A stretch of DNA of 47,521 nt from an uncultured Pseudomonadota bacterium (GCA_903915625.1 CAIWTN010000221.1:1-47521), one strand, 5' to 3'. Shown: positions 26,066-35,812, counted from the first letter of the stretch. Notes: a model not told the origin generated them from the letters alone. Program-made: numbers and translations.

Positions 26066-27718
26066 TCACAGAGTCTTTAAATATTCCAACAACTCATCAC
26101 GCGCATCCAGATTCACCGAAAAATCAAAACCGCTGAAAAAAATATCTGGATCTTCGTGCCCGCGATTACTGAAACCCGGCCAAGTCGTGTCGAAAGTCAC
26201 ACCAACCGCAGGGTCGATTCCGTAAGCGAAGCCGACCTTAACTTCGTCAAAGTGAGTGCTACCGCGATTAAACTGTGCTGGCCGTTCCTTTGGTATCAGC
26301 ATGTGATAAAGAGTCGGCACGGATCCATTATGCAAGTATGGAGCACGCGCCCAAATGCCCGTGAGAGGCGGACTTAGATAACCAGGACGATCACTGCGAT
26401 CAACCAAGATGTCATCATCCGCAACGTTGCATTCTGGGAGATACTTGTTACTACATGCAGCGCGCAATCCGGCAATGAGGCCGCGTCGCGACTCTTTGCT
26501 AAGTCCCCTTGCTCTATTTCCATCTACACCGAGGATTTCCAAAGAAATGAATGCCCCAGATTCATGACAACGCTTGCAAGCCTTACTGAAGATTAGTGAG
26601 CCACGCTCTGCCTTCTGCAGATCGACATTAAATGGGTAAACAGGTGGCGGCATATTGGCAACAAATTCTGTAGCCATTTGAGCATTCGCAAAATTTACTT
26701 TAGCGGGATCGCCAATGACTCCAAGCTCTGCACCAAGATTGCGCATCAATTTTGCGCGGATATTACCATCCCACTGAGCGAGTTCTTTAGCCCCCTGCCC
26801 CCATACGTTCATGATGTCGACCATCGGTGGCTGTGGCGGGAGCAGCGTCCCAGCAATACGGACTTGCTCCTGTTGGGTTTTTGAAGCGAAATCTGTTGGG
26901 ATCAGTAAAGCCAAAACGGTAAATCCGAAAGCATCCAAAGATCCAGGAATGCGTCCATTTACCAGGTGAGCAGCATCTTTGTAGGTATAGCGGCCCAAAA
27001 TTCGCTGGACCATATCTTCTCGATCGTTGATGGACTTTTTGAGCGCCGCAACGAGAACCTGTGCGTTGACTTCAAAGATTTTTACCTCTTCCGTCTCTCT
27101 CGCCAACTGATCTAAGCCGTATAGCCATCCAGGCTGCTTTTGCTTTAAGGCCACAATTAGATTCTCTGCAGTGAGCCTCGGATCGTTGACGGATCGCCAA
27201 ACTAGGTGACGAAACCCGGCCACATCAATCTGGGTATTTGGGCCTCCAAGAATCGTTTGTTCCCTATCACCCACCTTGATTCGGCCCATGTGGCAGGAAG
27301 CACAGCTAAAGCCTAGAGTAGATAGCGCACCACGATTCTCGTCACCCAGATGAAGTTCAAATGGAAAGGCACCCTCTACCCAGTGCATGCCTGTGTATCG
27401 TTCAGCCGCAACAGGATTCCATAAGTCAGGCAAAATCGTTGGCAACAGCGCCACTATAAGCGCTGGCATACCATCAAAGCCGACCGGTGTATTTTGGAAT
27501 GCTTGAGTCGCCGCCCGCTGATCAACAAAATAATGCTCTCTAGCATGCTGCCTTTGCTCTTGTAACTGTGACCAAGATGTAGCCTCCACTGCTGCATCTC
27601 GCGTCGAAGACGCCGACTTTAGTGGCCGACAAGAGAAATTCACAAAGACAACGACGGCACCGGAGATACCAAAGAGCAGAGTATTTTGGTAACGCCACGT
27701 GCTGCGCCGCTGATTCAT
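26066..27718 (-). CDS. Di-haem c-type cytochrome lipoprotein (CcP/RoxA-like)
   Basis: Encodes 550 aa from the ATG at 27718; a longer version starting at a TTG would overlap the sulfatase stop. The N-terminal signal ends at NFSC (Cys30), a possible lipid anchor. Two haem-c sites are present: CASCH (about 139-143) and CKRCH (about 381-385). The C-terminal block GYLSPPLTGIWARAPYLHNG then SVPTLYHML is typical of the large di-haem family that includes cytochrome c peroxidase-like and RoxA-type rubber oxygenase proteins. It acts in the periplasm or at the outer membrane in electron transfer, peroxide reduction or oxygenation; which one cannot be decided. It is the third gene of the FGE-sulfatase operon, 38 bases after the sulfatase stop. 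Confidence 0.85.
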   Translation of the reverse strand: MNQRRSTWRYQNTLLFGISGAVVVFVNFSCRPLKSASSTRDAAVEATSWSQLQEQRQHAREHYFVDQRAATQAFQNTPVGFDGMPALIVALLPTILPDLWNPVAAERYTGMHWVEGAFPFELHLGDENRGALSTLGFSCASCHMGRIKVGDREQTILGGPNTQIDVAGFRHLVWRSVNDPRLTAENLIVALKQKQPGWLYGLDQLARETEEVKIFEVNAQVLVAALKKSINDREDMVQRILGRYTYKDAAHLVNGRIPGSLDAFGFTVLALLIPTDFASKTQQEQVRIAGTLLPPQPPMVDIMNVWGQGAKELAQWDGNIRAKLMRNLGAELGVIGDPAKVNFANAQMATEFVANMPPPVYPFNVDLQKAERGSLIFSKACKRCHESGAFISLEILGVDGNRARGLSKESRRGLIAGLRAACSNKYLPECNVADDDILVDRSDRPGYLSPPLTGIWARAPYLHNGSVPTLYHMLIPKERPAQFNRGSTHFDEVKVGFAYGIDPAVGVTFDTTWPGFSNRGHEDPDIFFSGFDFSVNLDARDELLEYLKTL

Positions 27719-27756
27719 AAAAGCCCCATCTCGCAAATCTAGATAGGGCTCAATTA

Positions 27757-30039
27757 TCAACCATCCAATTGACTGAAGTCTAGCTCCGGAGGTACAGGGC
27801 CGTCCGTTAGCAAGACTTCTACAGAGTCAATCCGCCCACGGAAGACAAACGGGACAGTGTACGTATCAGTGACGGGTGAACCATAGTCACTGCCAATATC
27901 AAAAGTATCACCCAACCCGAATCGCCTTGGAACCGTATGAGTGATGAATCCCTCAGCGACCGAACGCCCGTTGACCGACAGAATTCCCCGCCCAGCCTGT
28001 AAACCCGTGCGGACAAATTCAAAGTCGACTTTGACTTGGCCCCGCGGCAGCGTAACTGTGGATTCGATGTCGTACTGGGCTAGACCGAGGTAGTTGTAGG
28101 TATAATGCAAACGCCCATCTTTTATGTACAACGAATACCCGCCAAAGCGCCCGCCGCTGGCCACGATCACGCCGTCAATGGCTTGAGCATCAGCGGGAAG
28201 ATTAAGTGCTGCGACTATCCTGTGCGAGCGATTCTTAACTGGCGGTGATGCTGATTCCGCAATACCCACGTCGCCTTGAGTGTAGTCAAATTTGCTCCTA
28301 CCGCCGACGATTGCACGCGTTACGGCATCCATTCGGTCCAATGTACGATCATCAAGTGGGTAGACGTTGTATAGCTTAGCTTGGGCGTCGAATAATGCTT
28401 TCAGCTCTGCGACTTTCTCCGGGTACTGGCTGGCAAGATCATGGATCTCAGACATATCCTCGTCGAGTTTGAAGAGCTCCCACTTATCCTTAGAAAAGTC
28501 GGCATTTGCTGCTCCATGCTCCCACGGGAATCGACCATGAAATGCATCAGCCTTCCATCCATCGTGCCAAATAGATCGATTTCCCAGCATTTCAAAATAC
28601 TGCACCGCCTTAGGTGCCGGACTTAATGCGTCGGTAAGCGCAGGCGCAAAACTAACACCTTCCAAAGGAGCTTGCGTAACTCCGCCCACTGATGACAGTG
28701 CCGTAACTCCAGTCAAATCTAGCAGCGTTGGCATCACATCGACGATATGAGTAAATTGACTGCGCACTCCACCAGCATCTGAAATATGCCCCGGCCACGA
28801 GATAATGAGGGGATCATGCACGCCACCTTCATGCGTAGTCTGCTTCCAATAGCGAAACGGAGTATTGCCAGCTAAAGCCCAACCCGCGGGATAGTGATTG
28901 TACGTGAATTTGGTGCCTAACTGATCAATGCGCGATAAGTTTGCATCAAGGCTGTCCGGTATACCGTTGAAGAGCAAATTCTCGCTAAAACTACCGTGAA
29001 GTCCACCTTCGCCACTGGCACCATTATCGGAGGTCACGATGATAATGGTGTTGTCCAGTTGCCCCTGGCGCTCCAGTTCTGCGAGCACGCGACCAAACTG
29101 GGCATCAGCGTGCTCAAGATAGCCCGCGAATATCTCCTGCATCCGCGAGTATAAACGCTTTTCTTTCGTTGGCAGTTTGTCCCACGCCTGGATTACGCTC
29201 GGACGCTCGGACAACTCTGCCGAGGCTGGTAATAAACCCATCGCCTTTTGCCTGGCCAGGGTCTCAGTACGAACCTGGTCCCAGCCTTGATCAAACTTTC
29301 CCGCGTACTTGGCTGAATACTCAGGCGGAGCATGATGGGGAGCGTGCCCGGCTCCCGTGGCGAAGTATAAGAATAATGGCTGCGCGGAATCCAGTCCCTG
29401 TTGCCCCTGCAGCCACTTAATCGCCTGATCGGCTAGATCAGTTGTGAAGTGGTATTTGGGTGACTCAGCTTGTGGCGCAATGAGCGTGGTGTTATCCCAA
29501 ACCGGCGGCTCCCACTGGCTGACATCTCCAGCCATAAATCCATAAAAACGTTCAAAGCCGACATCTGTCGGCCACTGATCGTGTTTCAGCCTAGGGCCTT
29601 GCAGCTGTTCTATCGGGGTGTTGTGCCATTTACCAAAGGCTGCAGTGTGGTAGCCACTCTGCCGCAAGGTCTCGACCAGCGGAAACTTATTCTTCGGAAA
29701 GAGGTTATTGTATCCAGGCTGCTGCGTGGCCATCTCAGTAATCACGCCGGTTGCCGCCGAATGGTGGTTGTGCCCAGTCAGGAGAGCCGCGCGCGACGGA
29801 GAACAAAGCGCTGTCGTATGAAAGTTGTTAAATCGCAAACCAGCACGCGCAACTCTATCGATATTGGGTGTTTGCACAGGCCCACCAAAGGCGCTTAGGT
29901 GGCCAAAGCCAACATCATCAAGTAAAAGCACCACAATATTCGGACGCGTGCTTGCGACCGGAGGTGGTGCCGCCCAGGCCAAAGTTGGCATCATCGCTGC
30001 TGCTATAGTTGCTGTAGTTCGGGCTATTTTTGTTGTCAT
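27757..30039 (-). CDS. Periplasmic arylsulfatase (formylglycine type)
   Basis: Encodes 760 aa from the ATG at 30039, chosen because GGAG lies 7 bases upstream and a proper Sec signal follows (ending LAWA). The alternative GTG at 30075 overlaps the FGE stop by four bases. The metal site NIVVLLLDDVG and the modification motif CSPSRAALLTG (Cys79) are those of type I sulfatases, in which this Cys is oxidised to formylglycine. The GHNHHSAATG and KWHN segments add active-site residues. A C-terminal beta-rich region of about 200 residues (after about 550) extends beyond the core. It hydrolyses sulfate esters outside the cytoplasm. The neighbouring gene encodes the enzyme that would activate it. Confidence 0.94.
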   Translation of the reverse strand: MTTKIARTTATIAAAMMPTLAWAAPPPVASTRPNIVVLLLDDVGFGHLSAFGGPVQTPNIDRVARAGLRFNNFHTTALCSPSRAALLTGHNHHSAATGVITEMATQQPGYNNLFPKNKFPLVETLRQSGYHTAAFGKWHNTPIEQLQGPRLKHDQWPTDVGFERFYGFMAGDVSQWEPPVWDNTTLIAPQAESPKYHFTTDLADQAIKWLQGQQGLDSAQPLFLYFATGAGHAPHHAPPEYSAKYAGKFDQGWDQVRTETLARQKAMGLLPASAELSERPSVIQAWDKLPTKEKRLYSRMQEIFAGYLEHADAQFGRVLAELERQGQLDNTIIIVTSDNGASGEGGLHGSFSENLLFNGIPDSLDANLSRIDQLGTKFTYNHYPAGWALAGNTPFRYWKQTTHEGGVHDPLIISWPGHISDAGGVRSQFTHIVDVMPTLLDLTGVTALSSVGGVTQAPLEGVSFAPALTDALSPAPKAVQYFEMLGNRSIWHDGWKADAFHGRFPWEHGAANADFSKDKWELFKLDEDMSEIHDLASQYPEKVAELKALFDAQAKLYNVYPLDDRTLDRMDAVTRAIVGGRSKFDYTQGDVGIAESASPPVKNRSHRIVAALNLPADAQAIDGVIVASGGRFGGYSLYIKDGRLHYTYNYLGLAQYDIESTVTLPRGQVKVDFEFVRTGLQAGRGILSVNGRSVAEGFITHTVPRRFGLGDTFDIGSDYGSPVTDTYTVPFVFRGRIDSVEVLLTDGPVPPELDFSQLDG

Positions 30040-30071
30040 CGACATGCTCCATGTGAGTTGGATTCTGTTGA

Positions 30072-31043
30072 TCACTGACTATCTTTTGCGCACCGAAAAC
30101 CAGTATTTGAACCACCGCTATCAATGGCGCCCTTGCCGCGAGAACCGACGAGATAACGCGTGCAATATTGATCGCTACACAAGAACGACCCTCCACGCTG
30201 CACGCGCTTTGCAACACCCGGATCTCGAGGATCGAAGCTACTCTTAGGACCGCTCGGATTGTGAACCAAGCCGGCCTCCGACAGTTGCTGATAATAATCA
30301 GGGCGATACCAATCCGCAGTCCACTGCCAAACGTTGCCACTCATGTCATAAAGACCATAGCCATTGACAGGGAACGCATGCACCGGAGATGTGCCGGCAT
30401 AATGATCATCGCGCGAATTATAATCTGGAAAACGGCCCTGCCAAACGTTGGCAACCCAATGACCACCCGGCTTAAGTTGATTACCCCAGGCATATTTTTT
30501 AGCTTTTAAACCACCGCGCGCAGCATACTCAAATTCCGCCTCTGTAGGCAGACGCATGCCAGCCCAGTTACAATAGGCTACCGCATCTGCATAAGCGATG
30601 TGGACCACAGGATGCTGCGACCTTGTGTCTACGCTCGACTTCGGTCCTTCGGGGTGCTTCCAGGAAGCTCCTTCGACATACCGCCACCATCCCAGAGCAT
30701 CATCGAGTGATACTTTAGATTTTGGTGGCGTAAATACGGCTGATCCCGCAACCAACAAGTCGGGGGGCACCGAGGGCAAATCCACGGCGCTTGGCTTAAT
30801 CTCAGCTACGGTTCGATAGCGCGTTTGCGCTACAAACTCAGCGTATTCGGCATTGGTCACTGGCGCCTCTGACAACCAAAAGGCCGACACGGCCACGGAA
30901 TGCAGAGGCAAGGCATCAGAGAAAGTGCATCCTGTGCAACCCATCTCAAAGCGACCACCAGGCAAAAGCACCATCTTTGGTGCTGCAAGACCTGGGTCTG
31001 CCGCTATCAACATCCATACCAACTTAACAGATAGGAGCCACAT
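30072..31043 (-). CDS. Formylglycine-generating enzyme (SUMF1/FGE family), apparently exported
   Basis: Encodes 323 aa. The ATG at 31043 has GGGAGG 8 bases upstream. The FGE-sulfatase domain fills the protein: VLLPGGRFEMG at the start, APVTNAEY, MRLPTEAEFEYAARGG, the GYGLYDMSGNVWQWT segment and the RGGSFLCSDQYCTRY active site with Cys289 and Cys294, the copper-binding redox pair. It converts the sulfatase Cys to formylglycine using oxygen. Unusually for a bacterium it begins with a hydrophobic signal-like stretch (WLLSVKLVWMLIAADPGLAA), which points to action in the periplasm. It overlaps or nearly touches the sulfatase gene and so is its dedicated partner. A further Cys pair (C36, C39) lies near the N terminus. 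Confidence 0.92.
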   Translation of the reverse strand: MWLLSVKLVWMLIAADPGLAAPKMVLLPGGRFEMGCTGCTFSDALPLHSVAVSAFWLSEAPVTNAEYAEFVAQTRYRTVAEIKPSAVDLPSVPPDLLVAGSAVFTPPKSKVSLDDALGWWRYVEGASWKHPEGPKSSVDTRSQHPVVHIAYADAVAYCNWAGMRLPTEAEFEYAARGGLKAKKYAWGNQLKPGGHWVANVWQGRFPDYNSRDDHYAGTSPVHAFPVNGYGLYDMSGNVWQWTADWYRPDYYQQLSEAGLVHNPSGPKSSFDPRDPGVAKRVQRGGSFLCSDQYCTRYLVGSRGKGAIDSGGSNTGFRCAKDSQ

Positions 31044-31216
31044 CAGGCCGACCTCCCAGTTAATCTGATGTTTTAAATCATGCTTTCACTCGACTAAGCA
31101 ACAACATGAGAACTATAGCCGCAAAATTTCGGCAATATATTCACTTTTTAGAACCGAACAAGTTAAGCTGATAACAGCACAACAAAAACATTCTGCAACT
31201 AACAGAGGTTTCAGCC

Positions 31217-32248
31217 ATGCTCAAAAAGGCATTGTGCCTCATGCCCCTTTTGACGCTTAACTGCCAGTCCATACGCTCGCATGTCACTGCCAATGATCGG
31301 ACGTTTGACTTCTGCACTGCGTCCGGGGCGTATCCAAATGCCTACGACCCTTACGTTTGGAGTGGCGCTATGGTGCAAACTGCGCTAACCGACCTAATTA
31401 ACTATCCGACGCTGCAAAATGCACCGGAAGCAGCTTATGCGATAAGCTATAGAAGAATGACGCAAGCCCGCGACGAAGCTCGCTGTCACGGTGAACTTGT
31501 TGATAAAGATCCAGCTATGAACTTGCTGACGCACCAGTTGGCCGACATCATGACTCGTTGGTACATAGCAGAAACTAGACTTTGCCTTGCCGGCAAAGCC
31601 GACGTTAACAACGGATTTTGCGGTGTATTCACCAGGTCACGAAAAGACAATTACGATGCTATTTCCTTCGCTATGGCTGACACCGCAGTATACTTGAGCT
31701 CTCACATCGCCTGGTCGTTATCTGCGCTCGCATACAACGACAACTTCTGGAGTGAGTTCCCTGATCCTGCGACGAGACATGACCAAGGACCATTCAAAGA
31801 TTCACTGGCAGCCCGCAAACGTTGGTTGCTAGATTTTAAACCTACCTATGACCGATTCAATAGCTTTTTAGGCGCTAATTTATCCGTAGTGGCTACTGCC
31901 CTGGCCGAAGCAGGAATGCTGCGGGATCAGTCCTTGGTAGTGGCGAGCAGTTTATCCAAACTAATACCATGTAAATCATCCATGTTTAGCAGCATAAGAG
32001 ACAAGTCATTTAAGGTAGCAATGGAGATACTGGAAGAAGGCAAGCCAGAGCTTCACCCGATGATCCGCGCTGATCATGCACGCTACGTACTAAACTACAC
32101 AAAATTTGAAGCTCGTGGCGACGGACCTACGGCGATTAAGACTATCGAGGATTTTTCTTTGAATGCCTTGGCAAATCCTGTGGCGCGAGCAACCTACAGA
32201 GACATTCTAGGCGGAAAAACTTCAAACCAGCTAAAATGTGAGATCTGA
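31217..32248 (+). CDS. Exported Cys-containing protein, function unknown
   Basis: Encodes 343 aa; AGAGG lies 9 bases before the ATG. The N terminus is a short signal sequence followed by Cys16 in an LTLNC context, which is a poor lipobox, so secretion or lipid anchoring are both possible. The mature protein is largely helical with a scatter of Cys (about residues 33, 94, 123, 135, 252, 341). No recognised domain. It is transcribed away from the FGE/sulfatase/cytochrome operon across a 173-bp gap (31044-31216) with AT-rich stretches that should contain promoters in both directions. Confidence 0.65.
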   Translation: MLKKALCLMPLLTLNCQSIRSHVTANDRTFDFCTASGAYPNAYDPYVWSGAMVQTALTDLINYPTLQNAPEAAYAISYRRMTQARDEARCHGELVDKDPAMNLLTHQLADIMTRWYIAETRLCLAGKADVNNGFCGVFTRSRKDNYDAISFAMADTAVYLSSHIAWSLSALAYNDNFWSEFPDPATRHDQGPFKDSLAARKRWLLDFKPTYDRFNSFLGANLSVVATALAEAGMLRDQSLVVASSLSKLIPCKSSMFSSIRDKSFKVAMEILEEGKPELHPMIRADHARYVLNYTKFEARGDGPTAIKTIEDFSLNALANPVARATYRDILGGKTSNQLKCEI

Positions 32249-32261
32249 AGATCCCACACGG

Positions 32262-33857
32262 CTATAGTTTTTCCCAGCGCTGCAATTCGGCCTGAAAACC
32301 ACCCATATCGACCAACTGCGCAAATGCTAGCTTGAGACCAAGCGCACTCAGTCCACTGCGCGTTTCTGCTGGAAGTGGCGACAACCACACCAGACGACCG
32401 CCCGGCGCAAGGTGCTCAGCCAGCTTGGGGATCAGAGCCTCGAAGAGTTTATGCAGTGATCCGCGATGAACGCGGCGACCCATGGGAGGATTGGTTATGG
32501 TCAGTGTTGGACGAGGACCATTCCAGGTCAGAGAGTCAGCCTCTTCCAATGTGGTCACTTCGCTGCAGCCTGCTGCCGCGGTATTACTGGCTGCCGCGCT
32601 GAGAGCGCGAGGGTCTAAATCGGTGCCATAAAGAGCAGCAACCGGACCCAGTTTATACCGTTCGATGAGCTCACTGCCGGACCCAACAAAAGGATCCCAA
32701 ACGCAGTCATCAGCACGAACTCCGGCGACTCGCGCCAGCGCAGCAGCGATTGTCGGATGCGAGGCTGCCGGGACATCCTTGAGTCGATAAGTGAAACGAG
32801 GATCGACCCAATTCTTCGGAATGAGTTCCAGATAACTCAGCGGACCGACCCGACGCATGCCAACTTCCCAAACGCTTGCCGTCGGATCATTCACGAGTTG
32901 TGGACACTTAGTAGTGAGTTGCTGTGCTAGCTTCCACAGTTCGGCTTTGCTAGCTGAAGGCAAATCAAGACGGTAACGCACGGGGCCGATCGTCAACGAC
33001 TGGAGCAAGGTTAGCGCTACTTGCGACGTTAGGGCCGCGATAAGATCAGAGTGCTTTCCGCCTCGCATGATCACCGGTAAGCTGATGCATAGCGCCAAGC
33101 GGAGTCGCCAAAAATCGGTCAAAGGTCCGTCGTGCTCAACGGTCACTAAACCAGGTTCCGTTATCGCCACAGCGTTAAAGCCGGCCGCGCGCGCCTCATC
33201 AGCAAGCAGACCTTCAAGACCAGCCCGACAACTTAGCCACACCGTCTGAGTCTTTGCTAAGGGACGCTCGGCAGCTACTTCCCCACCTTCACGGCGACTC
33301 AGTTCTCGGGTAATGATCAACTGAGCGCGGCGGTGTACATCTTCATTCTTCGCAACTTCACGCGCTGCTAATGCTGCTTGCGCTTTCTTTCCGCCCACCT
33401 TGCCAAGTGAGCGTGTTGCCGCTCGCACCACCTCAGAACGACTTTCTTGTGTCAAAGTACTCAGCAGAGCCTGCTCACTGTCATCACCGGGCAAACGCCC
33501 AAGCGCAGTAATCGCATTTAGCTGAGTTTTCAAATCGGCATCGGTGACTAAAGTCAAAAGCAGGTCTTTAAGCATCGCACTACTTGTTTGCTCAGCTAGT
33601 TTTCCAGCTAGGCTAGTGAGTAGACCACGTACTGGTCGCACGCTGTCAGGAATCACCCGCATGAGTGGGGCTATAGACGCGGCACCAGCACGCAGCAAAG
33701 CACGCATGATGTGCTTGGCATCAGCCTCGCCAGCAGTGGCCAGAAGCTGCAGCAACAGTGGAATATCTTTCGCCCCCGGCGTAAACCCGGACGATGCAGC
33801 ACGAGCGACCAATTCTAACGAATGCGACACGTCTTGGGTGTCCAGGCCTGACGTCAT
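32262..33857 (-). CDS. HEAT-repeat / THUMP-like / RNA methyltransferase fusion
   Basis: Encodes 531 aa from the ATG at 33857, which overlaps the radical SAM stop by four bases (ATGA). A longer in-frame extension would overlap that gene by about 100 bases and is rejected. Residues about 30-190 are helical HEAT-like repeats. About 205-350 resembles the THUMP/ferredoxin-like region of tRNA-modifying enzymes (opening with WLSCRAGLEGLLADEA). The Rossmann methyltransferase domain has the SAM site DPFVGSGSELIE (about 388-399), an acidic GTDLDP and the catalytic NPPMGRR (about 456-462), as in TrmN/Trm14/RlmL-type guanine-N2 enzymes. RNA guanine methylation is therefore likely; the exact target is unknown. 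HEAT repeats on such an enzyme are unusual and may bind protein or RNA. Confidence 0.82.
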   Translation of the reverse strand: MTSGLDTQDVSHSLELVARAASSGFTPGAKDIPLLLQLLATAGEADAKHIMRALLRAGAASIAPLMRVIPDSVRPVRGLLTSLAGKLAEQTSSAMLKDLLLTLVTDADLKTQLNAITALGRLPGDDSEQALLSTLTQESRSEVVRAATRSLGKVGGKKAQAALAAREVAKNEDVHRRAQLIITRELSRREGGEVAAERPLAKTQTVWLSCRAGLEGLLADEARAAGFNAVAITEPGLVTVEHDGPLTDFWRLRLALCISLPVIMRGGKHSDLIAALTSQVALTLLQSLTIGPVRYRLDLPSASKAELWKLAQQLTTKCPQLVNDPTASVWEVGMRRVGPLSYLELIPKNWVDPRFTYRLKDVPAASHPTIAAALARVAGVRADDCVWDPFVGSGSELIERYKLGPVAALYGTDLDPRALSAAASNTAAAGCSEVTTLEEADSLTWNGPRPTLTITNPPMGRRVHRGSLHKLFEALIPKLAEHLAPGGRLVWLSPLPAETRSGLSALGLKLAFAQLVDMGGFQAELQRWEKL

Positions 33858-35812
33858 GGCGCCACTTGCCGAGATCCTGCCTTGGCCTCCAAAGCTCGGC
33901 GAATTAGATTCTTCGGTACGCTCGTTTTGGGCACTGGGAAGTCGAACCAAAATCTTACATCCTCATCCAGCGCAATGCCGTGCATGTAGTTATAAACTGC
34001 TTTTCTCAAGCCAACGCCAAGAGCATCGTGATCGACACCGGTAGGATCGACAAAATCCAAGTCATTATGTGCAAAAGTCACAGTTGGCATCGGCAAGAGT
34101 TCGATACCGAAACGTGCTGGGTCTTTACCAATGGGGCTATGGGCCGTAACCGAGAACCTGTGCCAGAAAGCAGAAGTCAAACATCCGGCTAAAAATAACT
34201 GCCGCACGCGCTCAAGTGCGTCCACCGTCTCAGCCACGGTCTGTGACGGGAATCCGTACATTAAATAAGCGTGAACCAGTATGCCGGCACTTTCTAAGGC
34301 ATGCGTCACTCGGGCAACCTGCTCAACCGTGACGCCTTTATTCATAAGCTTAAGCAGGCGATCAGACGCCACTTCAAGGCCGCCACTAACGGCGACACAG
34401 CCAGCTGCTCGCATTTTGGCCGCAACCTGCGGCTGCGAGAAGGTCTTCTCAAAGCGCACATTGCCCCACCAAGTCGATGATATTTGACGGGCGATCAGGC
34501 GTTCAGAGAGGGCTAACAAAGTTTTGGGCGGAGCCGCCTCATCAACGAAATGAAAGCCGCTTTGACCGGTTTCTTCGATGATTGTCACCATACGATCAGC
34601 GATCAGATCGGCAGCCTGCTCTTCATAAACTCCGATATAGCTCAAACTAGTGTCGCAGAAATTACATGCTTTCCAGTAACAACCGTGGGCGAGCGTCAAC
34701 TTGTTCCAGCGGCCATCGGACCAAATCCGATGCATAGGATTTAGCATTTCCAGCAGAGACAAATATTTTTCAATCGGCAATCCGTCATAGGTCGGTGTGC
34801 CGGCATCCTTCATCGGAATATCATGCTCAGTCGGTGCCGACTTAAATACCACGCGCCCATCTTCGCGGACATAAGTACGCAGAAATCCATCTAGACCACG
34901 CTCACCGCGCAGATGCTCGAGGATGCATTGTATTGGCCTTTCGCCGTCATCCAACGTGATGAAATCAACGTAATCGAAGATGCGAGGTTCACTGAGCGAA
35001 CGCAGCTCCGTGTTCACATAACCGCCGCCCATGAGAATCTTCGTCTCAGGACTAATGCGGCGCACCGTTTGTGCTATCCGCAAGGCTCCATAGACGTTGC
35101 CAGGAAATGGCACCGTAAGACCGATCACAGTTGGCTGATGCTTGGCAACGAGATCCTCAGTGATCGCCATCAACATGTTGTCGATGAGCGTGGGCTGTGC
35201 AGCAAGAGCTGCAGCCAATGGTTCAAAACTGGGTGCGCTAGCAGCTAATTTTTCGCCGTATCGCGACAAAGTGAAATGTTCGTCTATGCCGTCATGAATC
35301 ACATCAGCAAGATCGTCTAAGTATAGCGTCGCTATGTGCTTAGCCCGGTCCTGTACGCCGAGTGCGCCAAAGGCCCAAGCTAGTGGATCGTCTGTGCCAT
35401 GGGCCGAATACTGCTGCATCGCCAGGATGCTGCGTGGACCGCTGGGTAAAAAATCACCGCCAGCGATGCGCATCGCTAAAGTCGGATCACGTCCTTGCAG
35501 AAACCGCACGACCGGCTCGACAGTCCGTTCAAACTCGGCCTCATGGTCGAGAAAGAACTGAACAGACGCTGGTATAGGCATCTTGCGCTTACCACGTTGC
35601 GTCTTCGCTCCAGCGCCTTCAAACTTCAGTTTCAACTCCGCAGCTATCTGCTGCAATCCCGCCCGGCAAAATAAACGCAGCACCAGTTCTAAGGCTGGAT
35701 CGGCCTGACGTGCGTCATAACCCCGTGACCGCAACAGCCCGGTTAGGTAGGCAGTGGCAGGGTACGGGGTATTCAGCTGAGTCATTGGTGGAGTGAGGCA
35801 TAAGACGCGCAT
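33854..35812 (-). CDS. B12-binding-domain radical SAM protein
   Basis: Encodes 652 aa from the ATG at 35812 (MRVLCLTPP, a usual opening); a GTG 27 codons upstream is also open and neither has a strong ribosome site. A Rossmann-like B12-binding region spans about residues 218-303 (VIGLTVPFPGNVYGALRIA and ILMGGGYVN), without the DxHxxG motif. The radical SAM domain carries CYWKACNFC (about 378-386), a CX4CX2C variant seen in this subfamily, then FHFVDEA and the GxEVASDRLL strand region. Such enzymes methylate or rearrange unreactive carbons using SAM, an iron-sulfur cluster and cobalamin. An insertion of about 120 residues (50-170) precedes the B12 domain. The gene overlaps the HEAT methyltransferase gene, so the products probably act on the same pathway. 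Confidence 0.86.
   Translation of the reverse strand: MRVLCLTPPMTQLNTPYPATAYLTGLLRSRGYDARQADPALELVLRLFCRAGLQQIAAELKLKFEGAGAKTQRGKRKMPIPASVQFFLDHEAEFERTVEPVVRFLQGRDPTLAMRIAGGDFLPSGPRSILAMQQYSAHGTDDPLAWAFGALGVQDRAKHIATLYLDDLADVIHDGIDEHFTLSRYGEKLAASAPSFEPLAAALAAQPTLIDNMLMAITEDLVAKHQPTVIGLTVPFPGNVYGALRIAQTVRRISPETKILMGGGYVNTELRSLSEPRIFDYVDFITLDDGERPIQCILEHLRGERGLDGFLRTYVREDGRVVFKSAPTEHDIPMKDAGTPTYDGLPIEKYLSLLEMLNPMHRIWSDGRWNKLTLAHGCYWKACNFCDTSLSYIGVYEEQAADLIADRMVTIIEETGQSGFHFVDEAAPPKTLLALSERLIARQISSTWWGNVRFEKTFSQPQVAAKMRAAGCVAVSGGLEVASDRLLKLMNKGVTVEQVARVTHALESAGILVHAYLMYGFPSQTVAETVDALERVRQLFLAGCLTSAFWHRFSVTAHSPIGKDPARFGIELLPMPTVTFAHNDLDFVDPTGVDHDALGVGLRKAVYNYMHGIALDEDVRFWFDFPVPKTSVPKNLIRRALEAKAGSRQVAP

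Noticed and set aside
25877-26080. Separate small gene after the asparagine synthetase remnant
   Set aside because: It has no ribosome site or recognisable similarity, and it overlaps the end of the cytochrome gene on the other strand. It is at best decayed continuation.
33858-33950. Longer N terminus for the HEAT methyltransferase
   Set aside because: It would overlap the radical SAM gene by about 100 bases, whereas the ATG at 33857 gives a normal four-base overlap.
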